The notes under the pieces: generated by a model | Databases searched by the model: none | Told to the model about the DNA's origin: nothing | Seen by the model: only the letters and a program-made list of their open reading frames with translations | Origin: Nelumbo lutea | Lineage: Eukaryota; Streptophyta; Magnoliopsida; Proteales; Nelumbonaceae | NCBI GenBank assembly: GCA_022828595.1 | Contig: JAKGHH010000002.1 | Location: 40,146,222 to 40,210,221, forward strand | Reading direction: 5' to 3' | Length of the DNA stretch: 64,000 nt | Translations under genes and position numbers: made by a program | Shown here: one piece after another, positions 34,530-46,120 of the stretch | How the letters are laid out: the number at the start of each line of letters is the position of its first letter | Numbering within the stretch: position 1 is the stretch's first letter

Positions 34530-37030
34530 TTCTCCTAAATTTCTCCTAAACTACCTCCCCCATTATCCCCTAATTTCTCAAAAATTAACTCTATTTCCTA
34601 TTTATCTTACAAATTATCTCTAATTCCCATTTATCTCAAAGATAATTTCTAATTTAGTAGAGTTTCTTTCCTAAATTATCTCTAATTCCTATTTATCATC
34701 TCTCCTACTTTTTATCTATGTCTATCTTAGATTAAAAAATTAAGAATTATTTAAATATTCTAAGAAAAAATATATATTAACTTTAAAATATCACGAAATG
34801 ATGTACTAGAAATTTAAATTATGCTTTTCAGACTATCAACTTAAATGTTTTTTAAATATTTAAATAACCAAATACTTATCATAAGTAGATTTTAAATAGT
34901 TAAAATCATGAAATTATGTAATAAATTTAAAAAGTTTCTTCAAAGTAGAAAAATATTTGTAACAAAATATTGAAATTAATATTAATTTAAGATATTACAA
35001 AATTAATGATGAAATTATGTAATAATAGTATAAATTATGATTTTATGGATAATTAAATTCAATAAATAATTCATATTTTAAATTTTAAATATTTTACATA
35101 TTTTTAAGTATTTAAATAAATAAATAAATATTTTAAATAAAAAGTATTTAACATAACTAGATTGTAAATAGTTAAAACAAAGAAATTATGTAATAAATTA
35201 AAAAAAATCCTGAAAATTAGAAAAATATTTATAACATAATGTTGAAATTAATAATAATTTAATATTTTTACATAACATTGTAAATAACTAATCTCAATTA
35301 TATCAAGTAATAATTCTAGAAAATAAATTTTAAAAAATAATATTTAATTTTAATAATTTTAAACTCCTAATCCGTATTTATTATATAATTATATCTACTA
35401 AAACTAATATTTATTATATTTTAGAAATTATTTATTATTTTTTGTGATAAATGTATTTTCAATGATTTTGTATAAATTTATTTTGTTTTGATATTTAACA
35501 TAAAACTTTTAATAGGTATTGGAGATTAAACAACTATTATTGAAATTTTTAAATTTAATTTATTGTACTTATTGTATTTATTATATTTTTGTTATAACTT
35601 ATTGATTAAATTTTATTAGAAATTAAACTATTATTTGATATTATACTATTTATTGACTATGCTAATATAATTTTAGTACTTATTGTATTTTTGTAATTAT
35701 TGTATTTTTTTCATTATCAATACATTTTCAATAATTATGTATTTTTGCTATAAATTTTTAATAACTATTGGAGATTAAACTATTCTTATTTATGAGAGAT
35801 GAGACTATTAATTTAGATGAAATTATGAGTGTTTGTGAGTTGGTTCGGTTCTATCGTATGCTATTTGGCGAACCAAATTGACTCGGTTAGGTTGGGGAGT
35901 CGGTAAGCTAAAACTAATTTGACTTTTTTCTAAAATCCAACCCACTCAAGTTGTACCGGTTTGGGTCAATTTTTTGGTTTGGTTAGTTGACTCAAAATGT
36001 TTAAAATAAAAAATTTAATTTAATTTTAAAAAATACAGTGCAATTATTAAAAAATAAATTTGAAAATCATCTTTATGATATAAAACATTTTAAACTAAGA
36101 AATTTGGGAAAATTTCCACTTTTTTATATTAAAAATTATATTTAAAATATAAAATATTAATATATATCCCTGGTTAGGTCGTTCGATTTTGGTCGATTTA
36201 CAAATGACCAAAGTGAAACTAATCCAACTTGCTGGTCGAATTGGAAAATTTTTTATTCAATGCCGACCTAAAATACTAGAAAATCGAGCAACTCAAGTCG
36301 AGTTGATCGGGTTGGCCGGTTTCATCAGTTTGATGAATAAACCTAACTTAAATTTATTATTATTATTTTTGTGTCATAAAAATTTATTAAAAGTAGTATA
36401 TAAAATATGAATAATTATTAATTATTTAAAAAGTTGAAAATATAAAACAATTGTATACTCTTATATGTTTCTATTAGGGTCATTTACTAGAACACACCTT
36501 TAGGGATGCCAATTTTCCCCATCCTCGACAAGGACCCAACTTCCTCGACTCGATGGGGCTAGGGATGGAGATTGTTTTGGCGGGGCGGGGGCGGGAGTAG
36601 GGATTAATAGGAGTCCCCAGTCGGGGTTGGGGGTGTGGACCTCAGTCCCCACTCTACCCCGACCCCGATTATATATGTATTAAATGTTATTTATAATAAA
36701 TATACTATTATATTATTTATATTATATATATATCAAAATATATTTAAAACATTATTTATAATTTAAATTTGTTATTTATTTTAAAAAATACTATTATCTG
36801 AAAACATTTTGGGGAATTAGGTCCTGATGGGGCCCATGGGGAACCCATCCCCATTGGGGATCGACGATGGGGGTTAATTTCAGAATTGGGGTCGGGGACG
36901 GAGAATATGATTCCAACCCCGAACCTGCTCCATTGCCATTCCTACTTTATAGTTTTCATTTTATTAAGACATCCCATATATTTTACAACCTATTTACTTA
37001 ATCAACCTTTCATTAAGGAGTGTTTTTTTT
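34530..37030. repeat. AT-rich repeat family, copy II (tandem with copy III)
   Basis: An approximately 2-kb AT-rich unit that ends with a less AT-rich GGTTCGGTT/GGTCGGTTTC-type block (35820-36340), then GGGTCATTTA and the TTTCATTAAGGAGTG motif. The same order recurs at 37040-39200. A hAT-like MITE (36501-36944) interrupts its end. Non-coding; no transposase or LTR structure seen. Confidence 0.75.
36501..36944. mobile_element. hAT-like MITE, TAGGRATGGCAA family
   Basis: Ends TAGGGATGCCAATTTTCCCC and, in reverse, TAGGAATGGCAATGGAGC, with GGGG/CCCC-rich subterminal DNA as in the copies at 4955 and 54411. The corresponding position of the paralogous repeat (about 39087) lacks it. A clean 8-bp duplication is not readable. 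Confidence 0.65.
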
Positions 37031-37039
37031 TTATAACTC

Positions 37040-39200
37040 TGAATTTTGATGCTTTAAGAGCATCATTTCAGGGTATTTTAAACATAAACAAAATTATTAA
37101 AAACATAAAAAATAATTTTATATTTTTACAAAATATATCATGAAATTATGTATTAAGAATTTAAGTGATGTTCTTCTGGATTATCAATTTAAATGCTTTT
37201 CAAATATTTAATAAAATGTAATAGCATTAAATAAATAAAATTCAAATAAAAAATTAAATATTTTATAGATTATTTAGATAACTAAATATTTATCATAACT
37301 ATATTTTAAATAGTTAAAATAACGAAATTTTCTAATAAATAATTTTATATTCTTATAAAATATATCAAAAAATTATGTACTAACAATTTAAATTAGGTTT
37401 TTCCATGCCATCGATTTAAATGTTTATCAAACATTTAATAATATGTAATAGCTTTAAATAAATAAAACTTAAATAAAAAAATTAAATATTTTATATATTA
37501 TTTAAATAACTAGATTTTAAATAGTTAATATGACAAAATTATGTAATAAATTTTAAAAATTTCTTTAAAGCAGAAAAATAATTATAACAAAAGATTGAAA
37601 TTAATAATAATTTAATATATTGAAAAATTAATAATGAAATTGGGTAATAATAGTATAAATTATGATTTTATGGATAATTAAATTCCATAAATAACAAATA
37701 TTTTAAAATTTAAATATTTTACATATTGTTTAAGTATTTAAATAACTAGGTATTTTAAATAACAAAATATTTAACAGAACTAGATTTTAAATAGTTATAT
37801 AAATTTAGAAAAATTATGAAAAGTACAAAAGTATTTATACCATAATATTGAAATTAATAATAATTTAATATTTTTACATAATATTGTAAATAACTAATTT
37901 CACTTATATCAAGTAATAATTCAAGAAAATAACTTTCAAAAATTAATATATATTAATAATAATTTTAAACTCTTAATCTGTATTTATTATATAATTATAT
38001 ATACTAAAATTAATATTTATTGTATTTCAATAATTTTTTATTATTTTGTGATAAATGTATTTTCAATGATTATGTATAAATTTATTTTGTTTTGTTTTTT
38101 AATAAAAAATTTACAATAATTATTGGAGATAAAACTACTATTAGTAAATTTTTTATATTTAATTTATTGTACTTATTATATTTTTGTTTTTACTTATTGA
38201 TTATTACTTATTAGAGATTAAACTATTATTTGAGATTATAGTATTTTTTGACTAAGTGAATATATTTTTAGTTATTATTGTATTTTTGTAATTCTTGTAT
38301 TTTTTTATTATCAATATGTTTTTAATAATTGTGTATTTTTGTTATAAAATTTCAATAATTATTGGAGATTAAACTATTGTTACTTATAAAAAATGAGAGT
38401 ATTAATTTAGTTGAAATTATGAGTGTTCATGAGTTGGTTCAGTTTGGTCATAGGCTATTTAGCCCACCAAATTGATCTGGTTAGGCTGGGGAGTTGGTCA
38501 AATAAAACTGACTGACCTTTGGTGAAAACTGACCCATTCAAGTTGTATCGGTTTGGGTCGATTTTTTTGTTTGGTTAGTTAGTTCAAAAGATTTAAACTT
38601 AAAAATTTAATTTAATTTTAAAAATTATAGTGCAATTATTAAAAAGTAAATTTAAAAATTAGATTTATGATATTAAACATTTTAGACTAAGAAATATGAG
38701 AAATTTCCCACTTTTCCATATTAAAAATTATATTTAAAATATAAAATATTAATATATATCCATGGTTAGGTCGTTCGATTTTGGTTGGTTTACAAATGAC
38801 CAAAGTGAAATTGATCCAATTTGGTCAAATTGGGAAATTTTTTAATCAAAGCCACCTAAAATACCAGAAAACCGACCAACTTGGGTCGAGTTGATCACGT
38901 TGGTCGGTTTCATTAGTTTAATGAATAAACTAACTAAAATTATTTATTGAGATTTTGTATTATAAAAAAATTATTAAAAGTTGTATATAAAATATGAATA
39001 ATTATTAATTATTTAAAAAGTTGAAAATATAAAACAATTGTATACTCTCATGTGATTCTATTAGGGTCATTTATTAGAACACAACTTATAGTTTTACATA
39101 TTTACTTAAACCAACCTTATAGTTTTCATTTTATTAAAACATCCCATATATTTTACAGCTTATTTATTTAACCAACCTTTCATTAAGGAGTGTTTGTTTT
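37040..39200. repeat. AT-rich repeat family, copy III
   Basis: A direct tandem neighbour of copy II. Matches include TTATTGGAGATTAAACTATT (38359 region), the GAGTTGGTTCAGTTTGG block (38430), GGTCGTTCGATTTTGG (38769) and TTTCATTAAGGAGTG (39176). A sub-block of about 250 bp is duplicated within it (37110 and 37365 regions). Confidence 0.75.
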
Positions 39201-39689
39201 GTCATTAGGCCCATGACTTTTTATTCCAAAATACCCTTAAGACTTTTTTTTCATACAAAAAACAAAATTAACCAAATATAACCAATAGAGTGGTTGCCCG
39301 TGTCTTATAAAGGGAAAAAGTAGTATTTTTATTTTGATTTTCTTTTGATTAAATTTATTTAAATGAACATTAGGGTAAACACTGTTATTTTCCACCATCA
39401 TCTAATAGAAAATTGATTAATTTCTTTGCAAATTATAAGTGGTGTTTTAGTAAAATTTTAACTATAGGATAGATTTTAGTAAACCCATAAAACTATAAAG
39501 AATATTTTAATAAATGACCCTTTCTATTATTTAGCTTTTATTTAATAAATCCTATGCATCGCACAGATCCCCGCTACTAATGTAATATAACGTATTGCAT
39601 ACAGAAAAGTGATCAGAACACTTTGTGATGACATCCTAATCGACAGCATAACTTTCAAACAAGAGAAATATTGCCACATCCTTTATGGT
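39201..39689. other. AT-rich spacer
   Basis: No gene, repeat border or RNA recognised. Confidence 0.4.
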
Positions 39690-40740
39690 ATTGCTTTCTT
39701 ATGACAAAAATTATATATATGCCAAGCATCAACCAAAAACTGTTATGTTTCTAATTCATGCACAAATTAATACTCATGAATCAATCATCACATCAGAAGA
39801 AGCTCATTTTACCAACTATCTAAAATTGATTCTTACAATTTTTGTTATAGGAGAATCTTGGGGAGTGGGGGGTTGGACACAAACCAATATTGAAGAGCAA
39901 GAGAACAAGGGTGAAAACTGAAAAGGCATATCTGAAAGAAGGGTTGTGTATGATTTGCAGAAAATGAAATGGAGAAAAATAAAAGAAGTTAAAGAGAAGG
40001 GAAGGGGAACCACTTTCTCTTTTTGTTGTTTGGTTGACTTGGGGAAAATTCATGTCATGCTGGCATCCATTACATCCACAATCCATCCACATTTCATGCT
40101 GGCATCAATATCATCTTTCTTCAGCCATATGGCCCATAACACCACCACTAGCAACTCAACCAGCATTACCCAATCTACTTCTTGCATGTGAGGCAGAATC
40201 AACCTTATAGTTTTGCTTATGCAAGATAATTTGGGTAACACTTCCACTATCACTTCTAGTTCAAAAACTACACTTTCAATTCTCACTATATTCCCTACCT
40301 TTGTATAGCTTACAAAGAGCCAGCTGCACCTGTTTATCCTGCTACGAATAGTGGTTGCACCTGTTGAACTGGCCCAAAATGGGTATAGAATAGTGGTTGC
40401 ACCAGCCTCACTACCTTTCATTCACATTGTCTTTGATGAAAATCAACCACTATATATTTGGCTGCTATCAATCAAATGTTGTACCCAGATGCCTATGCAC
40501 AGAAGGTACATTCTATCAAAGTTGAGGGAAAGTTCTATAAAACCAAACACAGAATGTACCACATCGCCTCCTCAGTACTAATCCATGACTTTGTCTGCAC
40601 ATTTGGTGGTTCCAGAATTTTCGGCAGAATTGTCCACAGACATCTCTAAGCTGTAGATAAGGACCTCACAACCACTATAAGACTACATTCTGAAAGTGAT
40701 AGGTAATAAGAAGAATAATTTTGGTGGTCGGTTTGGTAGA
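39690..40740 (+). repeat. Segmental duplication, copy 1 (promoter-like, non-coding)
   Basis: Corresponds in order to pieces of 41990-45415: GAAGAGCAAGAG (39893), GCTGGCATCCATTACATC (40059), CATTACCCAATCTACTTCTTG (40163), GGCCCAAAATGGGTA (40372), a TATA-like CACTATATATTTGG (40449), CCTCCTCAGTACTAATCCAT (40568) and a highly similar 110-bp end block (40632-40740). Short open frames (for example 40351-40649) resemble no known protein. It could be an old duplicated gene or non-coding RNA locus with its promoter; the class is unknown. Confidence 0.7.
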
Positions 40741-41058
40741 ATTTAGATTTTATGGTCTGTCTAAAGAACAATTGGGGTCAAGAGACTCAAGACAGAGATA
40801 GATAGAGACTCCTCAGGCCGGCATTTTTCTCAAAAAGAAAAAAAAGGGGGGGGGGGGGGACAGGCCATGAATGATGCAACTAAAACTAAAAGGTAAGAAA
40901 ATGAAGGGACATTTAGATTTTGAGATTGTTTTTCATTTTTTTTTCTTTTGTACTTGTTTAAACTGTAGAGGGGATTTCAACTGATAAAGTTCTTAAAGAT
41001 CACTCATAGTGTAATGTTTAATTTGTGCTCATGCAATAGCTCATCATGCTCTTATTCA
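40741..41058. other. Spacer with G-run
   Basis: A 14-base G run follows an A-rich stretch at 40846-40859. Nothing else recognised. Confidence 0.4.
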
Positions 41059-41492
41059 TAGGGGTGTCAATGGGATCGAGTTTGGATTGGAATTCATCAA
41101 AATCAAAATCAATTTGTATGGATTGGACGATCCAATAACACATGTTGAATTGGACCAGTCCAGACTTAATGGTCCATTGTATTTATTGAATAGGATTTGA
41201 CCTCGTCCATCTGTAATGGATTTATGTTGAATTGGGTCCGATTGAATCAATATCCGGTCCATTAACAGAAGATAAAGATAGGGGTGTCAAAGGACTAGGT
41301 TTTTATTGGACCCAATCTGAACTAAAACTAATTTGAACAGGTTGGACAGTCAAATAAGGCATTGAATAGGATCAGTCCAAATTTAATAATCCAAAGTATT
41401 TATTGATTGGATTGGGCCAAGTCCATTTGTAAGAGACTCATATGTGACCGGGTCAGGTTGGACCAATATCCGCTGGTCCATTGACAATCCTA
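41059..41492. mobile_element. hAT-like non-autonomous DNA, two related units
   Basis: Two units start TAGGGGTGTCAA (41059 and 41279). Both contain GGTTGGAC/AATAGGAT- and GTCCATTTGTAA-type blocks and end near GGTCCATT. The second ends TTGACAATCCTA (41492), the complement of the start. Flanking 8-mers do not match well, so the borders are tentative. Confidence 0.45.
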
Positions 41493-41596
41493 GTTACTGA
41501 TGCCTCAATAAAAGCATGTATCGGAAGGACCATCCCCCCATGACTTCATTTTCCATCTTTGGTTGAACAAAAAAAATGGGAATTGCTTTTCCTTAA

Positions 41597-41695
41597 GATT
41601 ATGTTTGGTTTGAAAGAAAAATAGGGAAAGGTAAAAAAACCTATACCTTCCTTTCTCTTCCTTTCCCTACCTTTTCCTTCAAACCAAACATAACC
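41597..41695. mobile_element. Fold-back Tourist-like MITE, 99 bp
   Basis: GATTATGTTTGGTTTGAAAG at the left pairs with GGTTATGTTTGGTTTGAAGG read in reverse from the right (17 of 20). TAA flanks both sides (41594-41596 and 41696-41698), as in PIF/Harbinger MITEs. Confidence 0.72.
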
Positions 41696-42171
41696 TAAAC
41701 AGCAACACAATGCAACACCTAGGGTTTTGTGCTGGGAGGTGTTGGAAGAAAAATATTTTATGATTTTTTTTCCCGTCTCACATTGAATATTGAAAAGTGA
41801 ATGATCAGAATATTTCAATGGGTTATGATGTCATCGTAATTGCAATATAATTTTTAAATAAGAGAAGCAAAACAATATTTTATTGTTTGCTTTTGGTAGA
41901 AAAAGAGGCATATCTTTAGGTGTTATTTTTCTGATGGGAGGCAAAAAAAATTCACGCTCAAAATTGCATTTATTTGAAGCACTATCCAAAGACATTTGTT
42001 TTGATTCATGCACATGCATCAATCATCATCATAAGCCCATTTACTCTTTAAAATTGATTTCTTTTGGTAATAGGAAAATCTTGGAGAGTGTAACTTGGGC
42101 AGGGTATGGTTGAGAGTTTGTTAAAATTTAAATGGACCCTTTTGGAAACCCAAGCTATGTAAAATTTTCAA

Positions 42172-42848
42172 GGGTAAATCCCATAAAATTCCCCTGGATT
42201 ATATAAAAATGCCTTAAACCTCTCCTCAACTTTTACCTGCCCTTAAATCTCCCTGAGTTTTAAGGTTGACAGAGACATTTTATGTCTACTGGACTCATAC
42301 TAATTCCTCTTATTAAGTTAATTGATTTTTCTTAATTCCAACTTTACTCTTAAACTCTTAATACAAGTAAATATGCTTTAATATTTCATTTTTATGGCAT
42401 AAATAAACCCGTTTTGGGGTAAAGACAGGTTTAAGGTTATTTATTTCTTTTTGGTTATTAAAGATGCAAGGGTTTTTTATTAGAAGTTAAAAGCATTTCA
42501 GTTATCAAACATTTGGGCATAATTGGCATTATAATATGCTTAGTAATAAAGGAGGTGCATAAGTCAAGTTTGGATCTCCTGCCCATGAGAACTTTGCGCA
42601 CGTCTACCAACAACACACTATCCTCCGTGAAATGGGAACGTCTCCCCTGCATAATACTATGCAGAGGATGAGATGTTCTCTATGTGTGGCTGCAATAAAC
42701 ATGGGCAGAGTTCTCATGGACAGGAGACCCGGACTCGTATAAATCTTTTTATCCCCAAAGGTCAGGAGAAGTTTAAGGTCAAGCCAAAGTTGAGGGGAGG
42801 TTTAAGACCTTTCCAGAAAACTGATGGGAGGTTTAAGGGATTTTACCC
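42172..42848. mobile_element. MULE-like element with perfect 9-bp target duplication, 677 bp
   Basis: AATTTTCAA flanks both sides exactly (42163-42171 and 42849-42857). Ends are GGGTAAATCCC and, in reverse, GGGTAAAATCCC. Imperfect inverted repeats continue for about 90 bp as TTAAACCTCTCCTCAACTTT and TTAAACCTCCCCTCAACTTT. No transposase is encoded. Confidence 0.85.
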
Positions 42849-42973
42849 AATTTTCAAATAACTACCCAACTTGCACCCCTAATTAACTTGGAGGTAGGCC
42901 AAGATGGATTAAACTTATTTCGGGTCACACATTTTAGTTATTGTTTTTTCCCTTTTGCATTGTGATGTTGGTA

Positions 42974-43459
42974 TAGGTCTGCAAATGGATTGAATTGGAT
43001 CAGATATAAGTAGATCCAATTTGATTCATTTATAGTCAAAGTTGAATTGGATCTTATCCATCATATTTATGTTGGATTTGAATTGAATTTGGATTGCAAT
43101 CAGATATTGAATAATATATAAAAGTGATCAAAATATTATACAATATTAATAAAATGAACTAAAAATGATTTTGATATTATATTTTATGAACAAAATTAAT
43201 TAAAAATTACTTATATGAAATTTGAACCTTTGAAAATTTAATAAAAAACATTCAAACCAACTTTACGAAATAGATATACTATAAACTTCAGACATATATG
43301 AACATATATATTGAAGTTGAATCAAATTGAATTATAATAGAGCAGATAGGGGCGGATTCATATTTGATCCAATTATAAATAGATTGAATTTTATTCACCC
43401 TGAATGGATGAAATTCAAATTTGAATTCGTAAAACAATTGGATATCATTTCCAGCCCTA
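42974..43459. mobile_element. hAT-like non-autonomous element
   Basis: Starts TAGGTCTGCAAATGGATTG; the right end in reverse is TAGGGCTGGAAATGATATCC. The interior consists of GAATTGGAT repeats and AT-rich DNA. Flanking 8-mers do not match, so confidence is moderate. Confidence 0.5.
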
Positions 43460-43829
43460 CTAAAAAATGGATTCAACCTAAGAGATCCCCTACATAAACA
43501 ATCAATATCATTGGTCATTTTCAACTTTTTGATCTCTAAGAATATTCGGTTTCTCACAAGCATTTTAGTCTCTATAAATCGTTCAAATTTGGAAGGAAAA
43601 ATATTCAGTTATATAGTTTGAATGTACTAACTTTTGTCACATATAATATCGTAGTTAAGACCCATACCATTAGTTCCCAAACCACACTGAAGAGCAAGAG
43701 ATCAAGGGTGAAAATGCATGTCTGAAAGAAGGTTGTGTGTGTATGGTTTGCAGAAAATTAAGTGGGGAAAAGAAAAGTAGGAAATAGTTGACTTAGAGAA
43801 AAGTCATGCATGCTGGCACCCATTACATC

Positions 43830-44380
43830 TAGGGATGGCAATGGGGCAGGTTCAGGGACGGTTTTATGAATTCTAAACCCTATTCATTTCCCTAAACCTC
43901 CCAACCTGTAGTGGATTGGATTTTGAGAATTCAAACCCTCCCTGCACATGAAAATACAAAAACCTCCCCAGTCCTACCCTCTCCACATCCAAGGGAAGGG
44001 GCAGGTTGGGTTTAGAACCCACATCTAATTTTCTATTATTTCTTGTCATATATAAGTATTAAATAAGTAAAATAACATAAATAAACAATAAAATTTTTAA
44101 TTATTTGATTAAGACATATAGAAAACATATAAACTATCAATTATCCTTGACATAAAATTTGAAATATTATTAAATTCAACACATAATAACATTTATATGA
44201 TTTCTAACAATATGTGGGTTGGGGAGGATCAGGTTTAGCCTAATACCGTACCGTACCCGTATTCGTATGGGTTGTAGAATCCTAAAACCTGACCCCTCCC
44301 CACTGGGTAGGGTAGAAATTGCTACCATCCAGCCAAAGGCCAGGTACCCACCGGATAGGGTAGAAATTGCCATCATCCAG
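43830..44380. mobile_element. hAT-like MITE, TAGGRATGGCAA family, inside duplication copy 2
   Basis: Begins TAGGGATGGCAATGGGGCAG, like the copies at 4955 and 54411, and interrupts sequence that is continuous in copy 1 after CCATTACATC. Near the right end a block of about 50 bp (GGGTAGAAATTGC with CCAGCCAAAGGCC) is duplicated in tandem (44312 and 44358). The right border is uncertain. Confidence 0.55.
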
Positions 44381-45567
44381 CCAAAGGCCGGGTGCCCATA
44401 TCACCTTCTTACTCAATATAGCAGCTCAACTAGCATTACCCAATCTACTTCTTGCCTACAAGACAGAACCAGCATTAATTAGGGTCGTTTGATAACGATC
44501 AAATTTGTTGAAATGAAAGACTTATTGCTTTGTTTTCTAGTTGATAAATTTATTAAATAATAAAATATTCAAGGCTGTAATTATCTATACAACATTCAAT
44601 TTCTGCAATCAACAAGGAGCTAGCCTACAACCTCCTTAAAAACTTATTCACTAATGGGCAAACTAATAAGCTTTTTAGTTAAGTCGTTTCAGCTGTTTTC
44701 AAACGACCCTCACATTTTGCTTCTTCAAGATAATTTGCCCAACACTTCCACTGTTACTTCCAGTTGCAAACTAACACCTTGGTTCATTCACCCAAAAAAA
44801 AAAAAAAAAAAGAAGGAAAAGAATTGGCCCAAAATGGGTAAATAGAACAGTGGCTGCACCAGCATCACCACTTTTCATTCAACATCAATCACTATATATA
44901 TAGCTACCACCAAATGCACAAAAACAAAAAAGAAAAGAAAATGCACAACCTTCTCATCAATTCATTGTTGTCTCTATATGAAAAGATACCTAGAAATATA
45001 TATTATATAAATTCAACCTAAAGCTATGTTTGGTTTGAAAGAAAATAAGAGTCAGGAGGGAAAGTTCTAATTAATATTGTTTTTATTTTTTTAATTCTTT
45101 AAGAACTTCCCCTCAATTTTACGTTTCTCTCATATGTTCTATCAAAACAAAAAACAGCCCAAATGTCTGCATTGCCTCCTGAGTACCAAACCATGGCTTC
45201 AGCCATGGCAACATAAATGTGTCACATTGCCTCCTCAGTACTAATCCATTGACTTTGGCAGTACATTTGGTGGTTTAATTTCAGTTTTCTTTAACACAGT
45301 TGTCCACAGGCATCTTCTCTAAGTAGTAGATAAGGACCTGACACCACTATAAGACTACATTCTGAAAGTGATAGGAGATAAGAAGAATAATTTTGGTGGT
45401 CGGTTTGGTAGAGCTTAAATTTTATTTTCCTAATTACAATTGAGATCTAGTTACACTAGTCAAAAGGCACACGCGCCATGCATGTTGCAAGTGAAAAAAG
45501 AAAGGTATATTAAATGGATGAAGAGACATGTAGGTCTTGAATTTTCTTTTTATTGTATTTTCTTTAA

Positions 45568-45696
45568 GGTTATGCTTGGTTTGAAGGAAAAAGTAGAGAA
45601 AGGAAGGTAAAGGTAAGAAAACCTTTACAAAACTTATATAGATTTTTCTATATTTCCTTTTCTTTCCTTATCTTTTCTTTCAAACCAAACATATCC
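45568..45696. mobile_element. Fold-back Tourist-like MITE, 129 bp
   Basis: GGTTATGCTTGGTTTGAAGG at the left pairs with GGATATGTTTGGTTTGAAAG from the right, with TAA on both sides (45565-45567 and 45697-45699). Same family as 41597; a lone left end occurs near 45022. Confidence 0.72.
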
Positions 45697-45699
45697 TAA

Positions 45700-46120
45700 A
45701 TCTTTATTGAAAAATTTATACAACCATATACTTACAAAGATTATTGACTTTATACAACATCATTGAAGTATTGTGATTTAACTTTTATGGTGAAGCCATT
45801 ATTTCAGCTTTGGCGTTTATGGGGCTAGACCTGATTAGCAGGTTAGTGGGGTTAGGTCGCAAGGATGCATGCAAGACCCACTAGCATTTACAACATGTAG
45901 ACAATATGTCTTTACATGAATAAAAATTTACACCTACTCAAAGAGAGGTATTGTCAACCCCACTTGATTTTGAGAAGCCATTTTCATGTTTTCTTTATCA
46001 TATATTGTACTCTATCTTTAGGATAAAAAATAAAATAAGTATTTGGGAAATTTCCAAATTTCCCTAATTATGTGCCAAACCAAATACATTCTAAATTTAT
46101 TTTAGGTTACTTATTGTTCC
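45700..46120. other. Non-coding spacer before Tat LTR
   Basis: AT-rich, no gene or repeat border recognised. Confidence 0.4.

Larger units (their letters stand above)
41880..45415 (+). repeat. Segmental duplication, copy 2 (broken up by MITEs)
   Basis: Pieces matching copy 1 lie at about 41990-42105 (CATGCACATGCATCAATCAT to GGAAAATCTTGG), 43685-43829, 44395-44480, 44700-44900 and 45185-45415, in the same order and strand. The gaps are filled by a MULE-like element, hAT-like elements and other inserts. The last block (45302-45412) is the best conserved: ATAAGACTACATTCTGAAAG and the following 60 or so bases are almost unchanged between copies. A TATA-like CACTATATATATAGC lies at about 44888. 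Confidence 0.7.
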
